A stretch of DNA of 10,042 nt from an uncultured bacterium (GTDB lineage: Bacteria; DRYD01), in assembly GCA_937139605.1 (NCBI GenBank), contig CAKZQG010000003.1:1-10042 (forward strand). The letters are read 5' to 3'. Shown here in pieces: positions 1 through 7,727 of the stretch (position 1 is the stretch's first letter; the number at the start of each line of letters is the position of its first letter). The position numbers and the translations under genes are program-made. A model generated the notes under the pieces. The model was given only the letters and a program-made list of their open reading frames with translations, had not been told where the DNA came from and made no database searches.

Positions 1-2
1 TA

Positions 3-296
3 ATAATAGAAACAAATAAATGGGAAGAAGGAGTAGATATAAACGGAGATGGGATAGTAGAACCAGATACGTTTAAGAACGTTATGGAAGGAGAAATAAA
101 GATAATATGTGGAGAAAAAAGGGAATTAGAAGTGCCTTTCGGAATAGCTGCTGTCTATAAATTAGAATACATAACTTTATTTCAATCACAGTTTAAAAGA
201 AAAATTGGAAATCAAATTTTTTTAGACATAACGGTAAAGGGATACCCTGTTTTAAAATTAATAGGAATATCTCTTAATCCTAATGATAATGAATAA
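3..296 (+). CDS. C-terminal part of a pilin-like or secreted surface protein, 5' end outside the window
   Basis: The frame is open from the first bases of the window, so the gene is cut on its 5' side; the ATG at 84 lies inside the open frame and I do not take it as the start. The visible part is about 97 residues. Near its beginning it carries DINGDGIVEPD, which matches the DxNxDG calcium-binding loop of dockerin, EF-hand and thrombospondin-3 type repeats. The rest alternates polar and hydrophobic residues, as expected for beta strands (AVYKLEYITL, then DITVKGYPVLKLIGISLN), and has no membrane segment. It ends 22 bases before a prepilin gene on the same strand, so an extracellular pilus-associated or pseudopilin role is inferred from the neighbourhood. 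I do not recognise the family. A decayed relative appears to lie on the other strand at 9462-9697. Confidence 0.7.
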   Translation: MIETNKWEEGVDINGDGIVEPDTFKNVMEGEIKIICGEKRELEVPFGIAAVYKLEYITLFQSQFKRKIGNQIFLDITVKGYPVLKLIGISLNPNDNE

Positions 297-318
297 ATGA
301 TAATGAATATAAAATAAA

Positions 319-807
319 ATGAGTAGAAAAGGATTAACATTAGTAGAATTGATGATATCGATGGCAATATTTGGGTTAATCTTATCCATTTTAGTTTATA
401 TAGTAATAAAATTAAACCAAGAAAATATAAAAAATAAACACCTAGTAGAAAACCTGATGATAGCGAGCATAATAGGAAACAAAATAAAAGCTGCATCAAT
501 AACTCGTGATATATCCATCTCCTATGATGACATAAATAAAAAATATATCCTTAAAGCAATTAGCTTCGATAATAATAAAAACGTAGAATTCCATTTATAT
601 AAAACTAATAATACTGACACATTTTATTATGTAAAATATAATAACCAAAGAACTGTCAAATATAAAATCCCTAAATACATACAATTCCAAATAAAATCAA
701 CCACAAACTTCTATGAAATAATATACTACGTATATCAAAAAAATTTTGAAAATAATAATCACAATAATAGAAAAATAGCTTACTTAATTCTATTACCTAA
801 AAAATGA
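319..807 (+). CDS. Type IV prepilin-like protein (PilW/GspJ-type minor pilin)
   Basis: The 162-residue product begins MSRKGLTLVELM, a class III prepilin signal: a short basic leader ending in Gly5, then Leu at mature +1 and the conserved Glu at mature +5, followed by a hydrophobic helix to about residue 32. A PilD-type peptidase should cut after Gly5 and methylate the new N-terminus, and the helix should anchor the subunit in the inner membrane until assembly into a type IV pilus or type II secretion pseudopilus. The C-terminal 110 residues are basic, Asn/Lys/Tyr-rich and look like a small globular beta domain. The leader and length fit minor pilins of the PilW/GspJ kind, but the globular part is too divergent to name it. 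No Shine-Dalgarno is visible before the ATG, and an in-frame stop at 310 excludes an earlier start. It sits between two other small genes of the same strand, likely one operon. Confidence 0.85.
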   Translation: MSRKGLTLVELMISMAIFGLILSILVYIVIKLNQENIKNKHLVENLMIASIIGNKIKAASITRDISISYDDINKKYILKAISFDNNKNVEFHLYKTNNTDTFYYVKYNNQRTVKYKIPKYIQFQIKSTTNFYEIIYYVYQKNFENNNHNNRKIAYLILLPKK

Positions 808-855
808 AAACACTAAAAAATAGTATAAAAACTAAAAATAAAGGGAGGGAGGAAA

Positions 856-1369
856 ATGAATTTAATAAATATAAATTCAATAAAAAAATATATAAATTGC
901 GTTAATAAAGCTAATAATAAAAACCAATGTCCTTAACTCAAGTTTCGAATATAATCAATTAATTAAACAAAAATTAAACGCCAGTATAACTAACAATATA
1001 AAAGAATTAAAATCTAATGATATCCCTAAAGACCCCCAAGAATTATTAAACTTATTAAATTCAAAAAAATTTCAAATATTATCTACAATTAGACAAGACC
1101 AAGAATTAATACAAAAAAATATAAATATAAGAGATATAAATTTTGAAATAAAAAATGTAAAAAATATATCCATAGATGATAATAAAAAAATTTTTTTAGT
1201 AGGATTAAAATCAACTATCCAATACAAAACACCTAAACACAATAATAAATACCTAATAATCACAGATCAAATAAATATAACAGTTAATAATAATTTCCAA
1301 AGTAATCCATATTTTCCTGTAGACCCAGAAAATAATTTACAAATTTTAAATATTTCTTCTCCTATTTAA
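856..1369 (+). pseudogene. Frameshifted gene of the pilin-like cluster (about 170 residues if restored)
   Basis: A very strong Shine-Dalgarno (GGGAGGGAGG, 843-852) leads to an ATG at 856, but that frame stops at 934 after 26 codons. The frame one base further on is open from 896 to 1369 (157 codons) and reads like a real protein: no ATG near its beginning, mixed composition, motifs such as DPQELLNLLN, IFLVGLKSTIQY, YLIITDQINI and FPVDPENN. Treating the A5 run at 919-923 as carrying one extra base joins the two frames into a product beginning MNLININSIKKYINCVNKA and ending NISSPI. The position, last in a row after a prepilin gene, suggests a PilX- or GspK-like accessory, but I do not recognise the family. 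Alternatives are a sequencing or assembly error in the A-run, or programmed transcriptional slippage. The frames are certain; the interpretation is not. Confidence 0.65.
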
Positions 1370-1406
1370 AAAGTATAGTAAAAACATCAATCTTTTAATT
1401 AAATTT

Positions 1407-1435
1407 GCTATTTTACAAAATAAGCTGTTTTTTAT
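1407..1435 (+). terminator. Candidate intrinsic terminator of the pilin-like cluster
   Basis: GCTATTTT (1407-1414) pairs with AAAATAAGC (1417-1425) with one bulged A and a small loop, followed at once by TGTTTTTTAT. It starts 37 bases after the last stop codon of the cluster. The stem is mostly A-U, so strength is uncertain. Confidence 0.5.
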
Positions 1436-2075
1436 TTATGCTATTTTATTTTTTTATATCTTTTTTATAGTGATCTTTTATTGATTTTTTGGAATTAATT
1501 TTTCAATTAGACTATATTCCATTTGGATTAGTTTTTTTATTTTTGAATTAGATTTCTTTACTTTTTAAAATTTGAAATAGATTTTATTTTTTGTTTTATT
1601 CATTTTGAATTTAGTTTTAGATTTTTTATAAAAGTCTTGCTTTTTCTATATTGATTAAGTTTTTTTTATTACTTTTAGCTTCCCTTTATCTGTTTCAATT
1701 TTTCTTTAAAGTTATTTTTTTCGGCTTTATTTTTTTATTGAGTTTATTTCTTATCGGATTTAACATTTCTCTATTGAGTTCATTTTTATTAGGTATATTT
1801 TTTTTATGTTTTACTTTTTCTATTTGATTTAACCTTTAATTTAGTTTTTTAGCGTTTTTAATTTTTTCTCTTGGGTTTAATTTTTTAATAGCTTTTGATG
1901 TTTCACAGCTTTAGATTTTCATTCAAATTTTAGATTTTCTTTGAGTTTAGATTTCTTTCTTAGTTTTAGATTTTCTATTAGTTTTAAGTTTTTCTAAAGT
2001 TTGAATTTTTTTAAGCTTTAGTTTCTTTAATAGTATTTTTCTTAATAAATTCTATAAAAACTAAATTCACAATAA
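1436..2075. other. T-rich gene-poor stretch, possibly a ruined minus-strand repeat gene
   Basis: About 640 bases with no plausible intact gene on either strand. By eye the plus strand is near 60% T, the reverse of the neighbouring plus-strand genes, which are A-rich on that strand. The motif TTAG followed by a T-tract recurs throughout (for example about 1507, 1528, 1548, 1611, 1617, 1841 and the array from 1911). A second pair of copies, TATTGAGTT at 1736 and 1772, lies 36 bases apart, twice the 18-base spacing of the array. Read on the minus strand the stretch gives Lys/Asn/Leu/Ile-rich segments cut by many stops and shifts, which fits decay of a repetitive coding sequence but could also be plain low-complexity spacer DNA. 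Confidence 0.45.
1911..2033. repeat. Degenerate tandem repeat, unit about 18 bp
   Basis: Copies of TTAGATTTTCT or close variants begin at 1911, 1930, 1947, 1966, 1984 (TTAAGTTTTTCT), 2001 (TTGAATTTTTTT) and 2018 (TTAGTTTCTTT), so successive spacings are 19, 17, 19, 18, 17 and 17. The bases between the conserved cores vary. A unit of 18 bp is six codons, and the minus strand of 1947-2051 is an open frame with a hexad pattern (LKKIQT, LEKLKT, NRKSKT). Confidence 0.6.
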
Positions 2076-2105
2076 AATACAACTAATTTAAGTTGTAATT
2101 TTTAT
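2074..2105 (+). terminator. Hairpin with T-tract at the end of the T-rich stretch
   Basis: ACAACT (2079-2084) pairs perfectly with AGTTGT (2091-2096) around a 6-base loop; flanking A and T runs can extend the stem. On the plus strand AATTTTTAT follows, the form of an intrinsic terminator, 50 bases before the secA start. On the minus strand a looser ATTTTATT follows. It would insulate secA from upstream transcription. Confidence 0.4.
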
Positions 2106-2128
2106 AAAAAATTCCTTAAGGATTTTTT
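2106..2128. other. AT-rich palindrome just upstream of secA
   Basis: The core TCCTTAAGGA (2113-2122) is a perfect 10-bp palindrome, flanked by AAAAA on the left and TTTTTT on the right, giving a near-symmetric hairpin with one mismatch. It could be a second weak terminator or a protein-binding site in the secA leader; the sequence does not decide. Confidence 0.35.
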
Positions 2129-2154
2129 AATTTTTAATAGAATTTTATATTAGT

Positions 2155-4671
2155 ATGATAAAAGGTTTAATAAAAAATATAGTAAAGATTTTTGATCCTA
2201 ATGAAAAAGAATTAAATAAATTAAAACCGATTTTAAATAAAATAAACGAATTGGAAAATATAGTATCCAAATTAACTGATGAAGAATTAAAACAAAAAAC
2301 AACAGAATTTAAGGGAAGGATTTCAAAAGGAGAAAACTTAGATAATATACTACCTGAAGCATTTGCAGTAGTAAGAGAAGCAGCTAAAAGGGTTTTAAAA
2401 ATGAGGCATTTTGATGTACAAATAATAGGAGGAATTGTTTTACATCAAGGAAGAATAGCAGAAATGAAAACAGGAGAAGGTAAAACTTTAGTAGCAACAT
2501 TACCTGCTTACCTTAACGCGTTATCTTCAAAACCCGTTCATATAGTAACGGTTAATGATTATTTAGCTAAAAGAGATGCTTCCTGGATGGGACCATTATA
2601 CAACTTCCTTAACTTATCAGTAGGATACGTAGAGCAGTTAATGGATAAAACAGAACGCCAAAAAATGTATAAATGCGATATAACTTATGTAACTAACTAT
2701 GAAATAGGCTTTGATTATTTAAGAGATAACATGGTATATGATTTAAAAGATAGAGTTTTAAGAGGCTTAGAATATGCAATAATAGATGAAGTAGATTCAA
2801 TATTAATAGATGAAGCGAGAACCCCATTAATAATTTCAGGGCCAGCAGATGATGACCCTAAATTATTTAAACTCTTCGCTAAAATAGCTAGTGAATTAAC
2901 AAAAGATATCCATTATACTATAGAAGAAAAAACACACTCCGTTACCCTAACAGAAGAAGGGATTAAAGAAGTCGAAAAAAAATTAAATACAGATAATCTA
3001 TACTCCAATTTTATGTTCGCATTCCATATAAACGCAGCATTAAAAGCTAAAGAACTATTTAAAAAGGATAGAGAATATATTGTAGAAAATGGAGAAATTG
3101 TCATAGTAGATGAGTTTACTGGTAGAAAAATGTACGGTAGAAGATTCTCAGGAGGAATTCATCAAGCAATAGAAGCTAAAGAAGGAGTAGAAATCAAACA
3201 AGCAAGTAAAACCCTTGCAACTATTACTTACCAAAATTTCTTCAAATTATATAAGAAATTAGCAGGGATGACAGGAACAGCTGCCACCGAAGAAGAAGAA
3301 TTTAAACAAATCTATGGAATGGATGTAGTTATTATCCCTACTTATAAACCTACTAAACGTAAAGATCATCCTGATCTTATCTTCGGTAGTGAACAAGGGA
3401 AATTTAAATACCTAATAGATTTCGTTGAAGAATTAAATAAGCAAGGAAGACCAGTATTAATAGGTACAAGAAATATATACAAAAATGAAATAATCTCAAA
3501 AATGCTAACAGAAAAAGGAATTAAACATTTCGTATTAAATGCAAAAAACCACGAAAAAGAAGCAGAAATAATAGCACAAGCAGGAAAATTAGGAGCTGTT
3601 ACAGTCGCAACAAACATGGCCGGTAGAGGGGTAGATATAATCTTAGGAGGAAAACCACTTGATGACTCCGAACTCTGTAATCTCCCTGATTGTAAAATAG
3701 AATTTAAACATACCCCAGAATACCACAAAGTAGCAGAATTAGGAGGACTATATGTCATAGGTACAGAAAGACATGAATCACGAAGAATAGATAATCAGCT
3801 AAGAGGCCGTGCAGGAAGACTAGGAGACCCAGGAGATACAGTATTCTTCGTTTCTATAGAAGATGAATTATTCCAAATCTTTGGAGGTTCTAATCTGAAT
3901 AACCTAATGAAACTATCCTTTAACCAATTAGATGAAAAGGAACATATCTCAGCTTCATTTATAGCTAAACAATTAGATAAAATCCAAGAAAAAATAGAAG
4001 CTACTCACTTCCAAATAAGGAAAACTTTATTAGCTTATGATGATGTAATCAATAGGCAAAGAGAAGCTATTTACAAAGAAAGAGATAGAATCCTTCATAA
4101 AGAAGAATTACTAGAAAACCTCCTATCCGTTTTTAAAGAATTTATTGAAAGAGCTAATAACTATGTTTTATCTTATTTCATTGAAAATAACATAATAAAA
4201 ATAGAAAAAGAATCAATCATAAATAGATTACTTGAATTTTATAAAGCTTTCTTACCACCAGATATCTTAAATATTATACTAAAAACCTATAATGATAATT
4301 TAAAAATAGATATATATTCTAACGAAAATTTAGGTAAGGATTTAAATAAAGTAATAGATTCTTTAAGTAATATACTTCTAATAGAATTAAAACAAAGATT
4401 AATGATTCAAAATAATATACCTGAAGAAATATTCTTAGATATAATAAAATTTATAATGCTTCAAATCGTAGATAACTATTGGATAGAGCATTTACAAAAT
4501 ATAGAATACCTAAGAGAAGGCATAAAATTAAGAGGTTGGGGAAATATTGATCCTTTAACAGCCTTTAGAGATGAATCTAATCAATTATTCAATGAAATGA
4601 TAATCAATATCCATGAAGAAATCATTAAAAATATATTCAAAATCAAAATAGTTTTTCAAGAAAATACTTAA
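2155..4671 (+). CDS. secA: Preprotein translocase ATPase SecA
   Basis: The 838-residue motor drives unfolded preproteins through SecYEG using ATP. The N-terminus (LIKNIVKIFDPNEKELNKL) is typical of SecA and fixes the start, although no Shine-Dalgarno precedes it. Nucleotide-binding domain 1 has Walker A MKTGEGKT (104-111) and Walker B IIDEVDS (209-215); the preprotein-crosslinking domain follows from about 225 to 375. Domain 2 has TNMAGRGVD (486-494) and the motif VI region RIDNQLRGRAGR (544-555). The long scaffold helix (KIQEKIEATHFQIRKTLL) and a C-terminal helical wing region (NYWIEHLQNIEYLREGI) complete the core. The protein ends at KIVFQENT, so the usual SEC-C zinc tail (CxCxSGxxxxxCC/H) is absent, as in several other lineages. 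Residue 556 is Leu where most SecAs have Gln, and Cys508/Cys513 lie in a short insert. All catalytic motifs are intact, so it should be functional. Confidence 0.98.
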   Translation: MIKGLIKNIVKIFDPNEKELNKLKPILNKINELENIVSKLTDEELKQKTTEFKGRISKGENLDNILPEAFAVVREAAKRVLKMRHFDVQIIGGIVLHQGRIAEMKTGEGKTLVATLPAYLNALSSKPVHIVTVNDYLAKRDASWMGPLYNFLNLSVGYVEQLMDKTERQKMYKCDITYVTNYEIGFDYLRDNMVYDLKDRVLRGLEYAIIDEVDSILIDEARTPLIISGPADDDPKLFKLFAKIASELTKDIHYTIEEKTHSVTLTEEGIKEVEKKLNTDNLYSNFMFAFHINAALKAKELFKKDREYIVENGEIVIVDEFTGRKMYGRRFSGGIHQAIEAKEGVEIKQASKTLATITYQNFFKLYKKLAGMTGTAATEEEEFKQIYGMDVVIIPTYKPTKRKDHPDLIFGSEQGKFKYLIDFVEELNKQGRPVLIGTRNIYKNEIISKMLTEKGIKHFVLNAKNHEKEAEIIAQAGKLGAVTVATNMAGRGVDIILGGKPLDDSELCNLPDCKIEFKHTPEYHKVAELGGLYVIGTERHESRRIDNQLRGRAGRLGDPGDTVFFVSIEDELFQIFGGSNLNNLMKLSFNQLDEKEHISASFIAKQLDKIQEKIEATHFQIRKTLLAYDDVINRQREAIYKERDRILHKEELLENLLSVFKEFIERANNYVLSYFIENNIIKIEKESIINRLLEFYKAFLPPDILNIILKTYNDNLKIDIYSNENLGKDLNKVIDSLSNILLIELKQRLMIQNNIPEEIFLDIIKFIMLQIVDNYWIEHLQNIEYLREGIKLRGWGNIDPLTAFRDESNQLFNEMIINIHEEIIKNIFKIKIVFQENT

Positions 4672-4804
4672 CAATAATCCTAATTTTATTCCCTCAAATT
4701 ACTAAAAAATATTAAAAAATAATTAGAGTTTTTATCAAAGGAAACAACTATATTAAATTAAATTATATTATTGTAAAAAATAAAAATAAAAAGGGGTATC
4801 AATT
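4672..4804 (+). promoter_or_regulatory. secA-carboxypeptidase spacer with a good ribosome-binding site
   Basis: The 133-base spacer is almost pure A/T. CTAATT (4680-4685) could pair with AATTAG (4721-4726) just ahead of a short T-run, but the loop is long and I do not call a terminator. AAGGGG (4791-4796) lies 8 bases before the ATG at 4805 and is a clear Shine-Dalgarno that fixes the carboxypeptidase start. No promoter can be called against this base composition. Confidence 0.5.
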
Positions 4805-6334
4805 ATGTTAATAAAAAAATCTATCAACAAACAACAGATTTACAATAGAGTTAAAAAGTATAATATTCATATTGCATATTTAGAAGGAATACTAAGCTTA
4901 TTATATTGGGATGATAGAGTTACAATGCCAAAATTAGCAAATGAATACCGCGGAAAACAAATAGCAATCTTAACAGAATACATCCATAAATTAAAAACAT
5001 CTAAAAAATATAAAAACCTCATAAATTTATTAGATGAAAACGATTACGAAAAATATAGTGAAGAGTGGGTAAATATTAAGTGGTGGAAATATTCTTATGA
5101 AAGATCATCTAAAATTCCCCCTAAATTAATGTCAAAACTCTCAAATTTAATCCCAATCTCAATAAATCGTTGGGAAAAAGCCAAAGAACATAAACCAACT
5201 TCCTTAAAAGACCCTTACTTAAAAGAATACATGAATTACTTAGAAAAAATAATAGAAATTAACAAAGAGTTTATAAGCTTATGGGGCTATAAATCCGAAC
5301 CTTATCAAGCTTTACTTGAAAATTATGAATATAGTTTTATACCATCTGAAATAGAAAGTATATTTAATAATCTATTAATTAAAACAAAAGAGTTAATAAA
5401 AAAATATTACGATAAATCACAAAAAGTAAAAGATATACTAAAAGGAGATTTTGATATAAAAAAACAAGAGGAATTTTGTAAATTCTTAGTAAAATCAATA
5501 GGGTTTACTGAAGATTTCTCAAGATTAGATCCAACATCACATCCCTTTGCCACTTCTATTTCTCCCAAAGACATAAGAATAACTACAAAATATGTACAAA
5601 ATGATATAGGTAATTCTATTTTTGGGACTTTACATGAATTAGGACATGCAATTTATGATTATAATTTACCTGAAGAGCACTTTGGACAACCTAAAGGAGA
5701 TGCCATATCTTTAAGTGTCCATGAATCACAATCAAGATTCTGGGAAAACATAATAGGAAGGAGCATTAGCTTCTGGAACTATTTTTATCCACATTTATCA
5801 ATTTACTTCGATATATTTAAAAATTACGATATTACCGATTTTGTAAAAGCAGCTAATAAAATAGATTTACAACCAATTAGAATAGAATCAGATGAATTAA
5901 CTTATAACTTACACATAATCCTTAGATTCAATATAGAAAGGAAAATCTTTAATGAGAACCTTAAAGTTAAAGAAATCCCTGAATTATGGAATGATTTATT
6001 TTATAAATATTTTGATTATAAATTAAGCAACTATTCAGAAGGATTTCTACAAGATGTACATTGGGCAGAAAGCTTATTCGGATATTTCCCGACTTACACA
6101 TTAGGAAACATTATAGCCGCTCAAATATATTACAAAATTAAATCTGAACTAAATCTAAATGAATTAATATCAAAAGGAGATTTTTCAAAAATAATAGAAT
6201 ACTTAAAAGAAAATATCCACAAACATGGAATGACTTACACAACTAAAGAACTCATACAAAAAATAACAAATAACAATATAGATTCCAATTACTTATACAA
6301 TTATTTTGAAGAAAAATATTCTATTCTGTTTTAA
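4805..6334 (+). CDS. M32 family metallocarboxypeptidase (carboxypeptidase Taq type)
   Basis: The 509-residue product matches peptidase family M32, cytosolic metal-dependent enzymes that remove C-terminal residues from peptides, with broad specificity but poor action on Pro. The zinc-binding motif HELGH is at 277-281, and the family-specific HESQS (306-310) supplies the third ligand Glu307, 26 residues after His281. Other M32 hallmarks are present: DIRITTKY ahead of the active site, ESDELTYNLHIILRF near 360-376, and LQDVHWAESLFGYFPTYTLGN near 415-436. The length is normal (about 500), there is no signal peptide, and the fold should be all-helical. A Shine-Dalgarno 8 bases upstream supports the start. 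It stands alone between secA and ftsW with spacers of 133 and 255 bases, so it is probably transcribed separately. A general peptide-recycling role is inferred from the family. Confidence 0.96.
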   Translation: MLIKKSINKQQIYNRVKKYNIHIAYLEGILSLLYWDDRVTMPKLANEYRGKQIAILTEYIHKLKTSKKYKNLINLLDENDYEKYSEEWVNIKWWKYSYERSSKIPPKLMSKLSNLIPISINRWEKAKEHKPTSLKDPYLKEYMNYLEKIIEINKEFISLWGYKSEPYQALLENYEYSFIPSEIESIFNNLLIKTKELIKKYYDKSQKVKDILKGDFDIKKQEEFCKFLVKSIGFTEDFSRLDPTSHPFATSISPKDIRITTKYVQNDIGNSIFGTLHELGHAIYDYNLPEEHFGQPKGDAISLSVHESQSRFWENIIGRSISFWNYFYPHLSIYFDIFKNYDITDFVKAANKIDLQPIRIESDELTYNLHIILRFNIERKIFNENLKVKEIPELWNDLFYKYFDYKLSNYSEGFLQDVHWAESLFGYFPTYTLGNIIAAQIYYKIKSELNLNELISKGDFSKIIEYLKENIHKHGMTYTTKELIQKITNNNIDSNYLYNYFEEKYSILF

Positions 6335-6589
6335 TAAAAAGCAACAAGTAGTTTTCATAGTGCTAGTTAGGTATAAAAAATTATCCAAACAAGCATTACA
6401 AAACAAATGAATAATACATTATATGGTATAAGCTATTTAAAATAAAACATCAATTATAATGAGAATAATTCCATAAAGTGGTGGATTTTATCTGTTATCA
6501 GAAATAATGTTAATAAAATGATTTTTTACTCAATATAAAATGAACCTCATGCTAAAAACACTATAAACCTAAAAGGTAGTTAAGCTAAA

Positions 6590-7717
6590 ATGAAAGAAAA
6601 TATAAATTACAGTATAAGCTCAAAAGTTATATTTTATACCTCTTTGTTCTTATCATTATTTGGCATATTAATGGTATATTCTTCAACTTTCAATATAAAT
6701 TTTGTTATTAAACAAGTATTAGCTTTTTTAATAGGAATATTTATATATTTTTTTATAACATTAAATAAAAAACTAACTGTAGATTTAATAAAACAAAGCG
6801 TACCATTATTAGTGTTAGTTAATATTATATTACTAATATTAGTATTTACACCTTTAGGGGTAGAGGTAAATGGAGCAAGGGGGTGGATTAATCTTGGATT
6901 TATAACATTTCAACCATCTGAATTATCTAAAATAGTTATCATTTTATATACTGCATATTTTATAGAAAATAAAGTAGATATTTTAAAGGATTTTAAGAAA
7001 GGTTTTGTAGCTCCATTTATTATTATGTTAGTTCTAGCATTTTTAATAGAGATAGAGCCTGATTTAGGAAACGCTACGATAGTCGCATTCCTATTTTTAG
7101 TTACCATGTTTGTTGGAGGTACTCCATTATGGCATTTTATCCCTTTAATTACTTTCTCTTTTATTGCTTTTATTTTATTAGTTTTAACCAAAAGTTATAG
7201 AATAAAAAGGTTTTTAGCCTTTATTGATCCCTTCAAAGATCCGTTAGGATATGGATACAATATAATCCAAAGTTTAATAGCACACGCTAAAGGAGGAATC
7301 TTAGGAGTAGGATTCGGGAATAGCTTACAAAAACAATATTATCTTCCAGAAAAACATACTGACTTCATATATTCTATAATAGGAGAAGAATTCGGATTAA
7401 TAGGTACATTAACTATACTGATTCTATTTTTTATTTTATTTTCAGTAGGGATTCATAATGCTTTAAATCAAAAGAATACATTTAGAAAATTAGTTTTATT
7501 TTCATTAAGTTTTATGATATTTTTTCAAGCAGCTGTTAATATAAGTGTAACTTTATCGTTACTACCAGCTACTGGAATAACATTACCATTTATAAGCTAT
7601 GGAGGAACTTCTATGATAATTAACTGGTTAACTATTGCAATAATTAATAAAATAATAAACGAACCCCTAAATACTCAAAATCTTAATTTAAAAACAAAAA
7701 TCATTTCTAATCTATAA
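6590..7717 (+). CDS. ftsW: FtsW/RodA/SpoVE (SEDS) peptidoglycan glycosyltransferase, FtsW type
   Basis: The 375-residue polytopic protein has about ten membrane helices, as expected for SEDS enzymes, which polymerise lipid II into glycan strands together with a class B penicillin-binding protein. Early motifs are VYSS (about 29-32) and NGARGWINLGFITFQPSELSK (94-113). The large extracellular loop has GNSLQKQYYLPEKHTDFI; Asp258 corresponds to the essential loop Asp of the family. The C-terminal hallmark LPATGITLPFISYGGTSMI is present. The NSxQKxxYLPExHTDFI wording and the following GEEFGLIG favour septal FtsW over RodA. No cell-wall neighbour confirms this, so the choice between FtsW and RodA is about 3 to 1. 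The best Shine-Dalgarno is AAAAGG (6571-6576), 13 bases from the ATG. The 255-base spacer upstream (6335-6589) shows no gene. The stop is 10 bases before the next gene, so the two are probably co-transcribed. Confidence 0.9.
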   Translation: MKENINYSISSKVIFYTSLFLSLFGILMVYSSTFNINFVIKQVLAFLIGIFIYFFITLNKKLTVDLIKQSVPLLVLVNIILLILVFTPLGVEVNGARGWINLGFITFQPSELSKIVIILYTAYFIENKVDILKDFKKGFVAPFIIMLVLAFLIEIEPDLGNATIVAFLFLVTMFVGGTPLWHFIPLITFSFIAFILLVLTKSYRIKRFLAFIDPFKDPLGYGYNIIQSLIAHAKGGILGVGFGNSLQKQYYLPEKHTDFIYSIIGEEFGLIGTLTILILFFILFSVGIHNALNQKNTFRKLVLFSLSFMIFFQAAVNISVTLSLLPATGITLPFISYGGTSMIINWLTIAIINKIINEPLNTQNLNLKTKIISNL

Positions 7718-7727
7718 AACATTTAAT

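Noticed and set aside
212-499. Minus-strand reading frame of 95 codons
   Set aside because: It overlaps the pilin-like and prepilin genes and its Leu/Phe/Tyr-rich composition is just the complement of A-rich coding DNA.
1072-1263. Minus-strand frame of 63 codons
   Set aside because: It lies opposite the better plus-strand frame 896-1369 and has no ribosome-binding site or family features.
1911-2033. CRISPR array
   Set aside because: Units are only about 18 bp, degenerate, without distinct spacers of constant length, and no cas gene is near.
2085-2154. Sigma-70 promoter for secA
   Set aside because: TATA-like strings are everywhere at this base composition and no spaced -35/-10 pair stands out.
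6335-6589. Possible transposase or gene remnant between the carboxypeptidase and ftsW
   Set aside because: All frames are short; a piece reading IKWWILSVIRNNVNKMIFY caught the eye but matches no family I know and has no flanking repeats.
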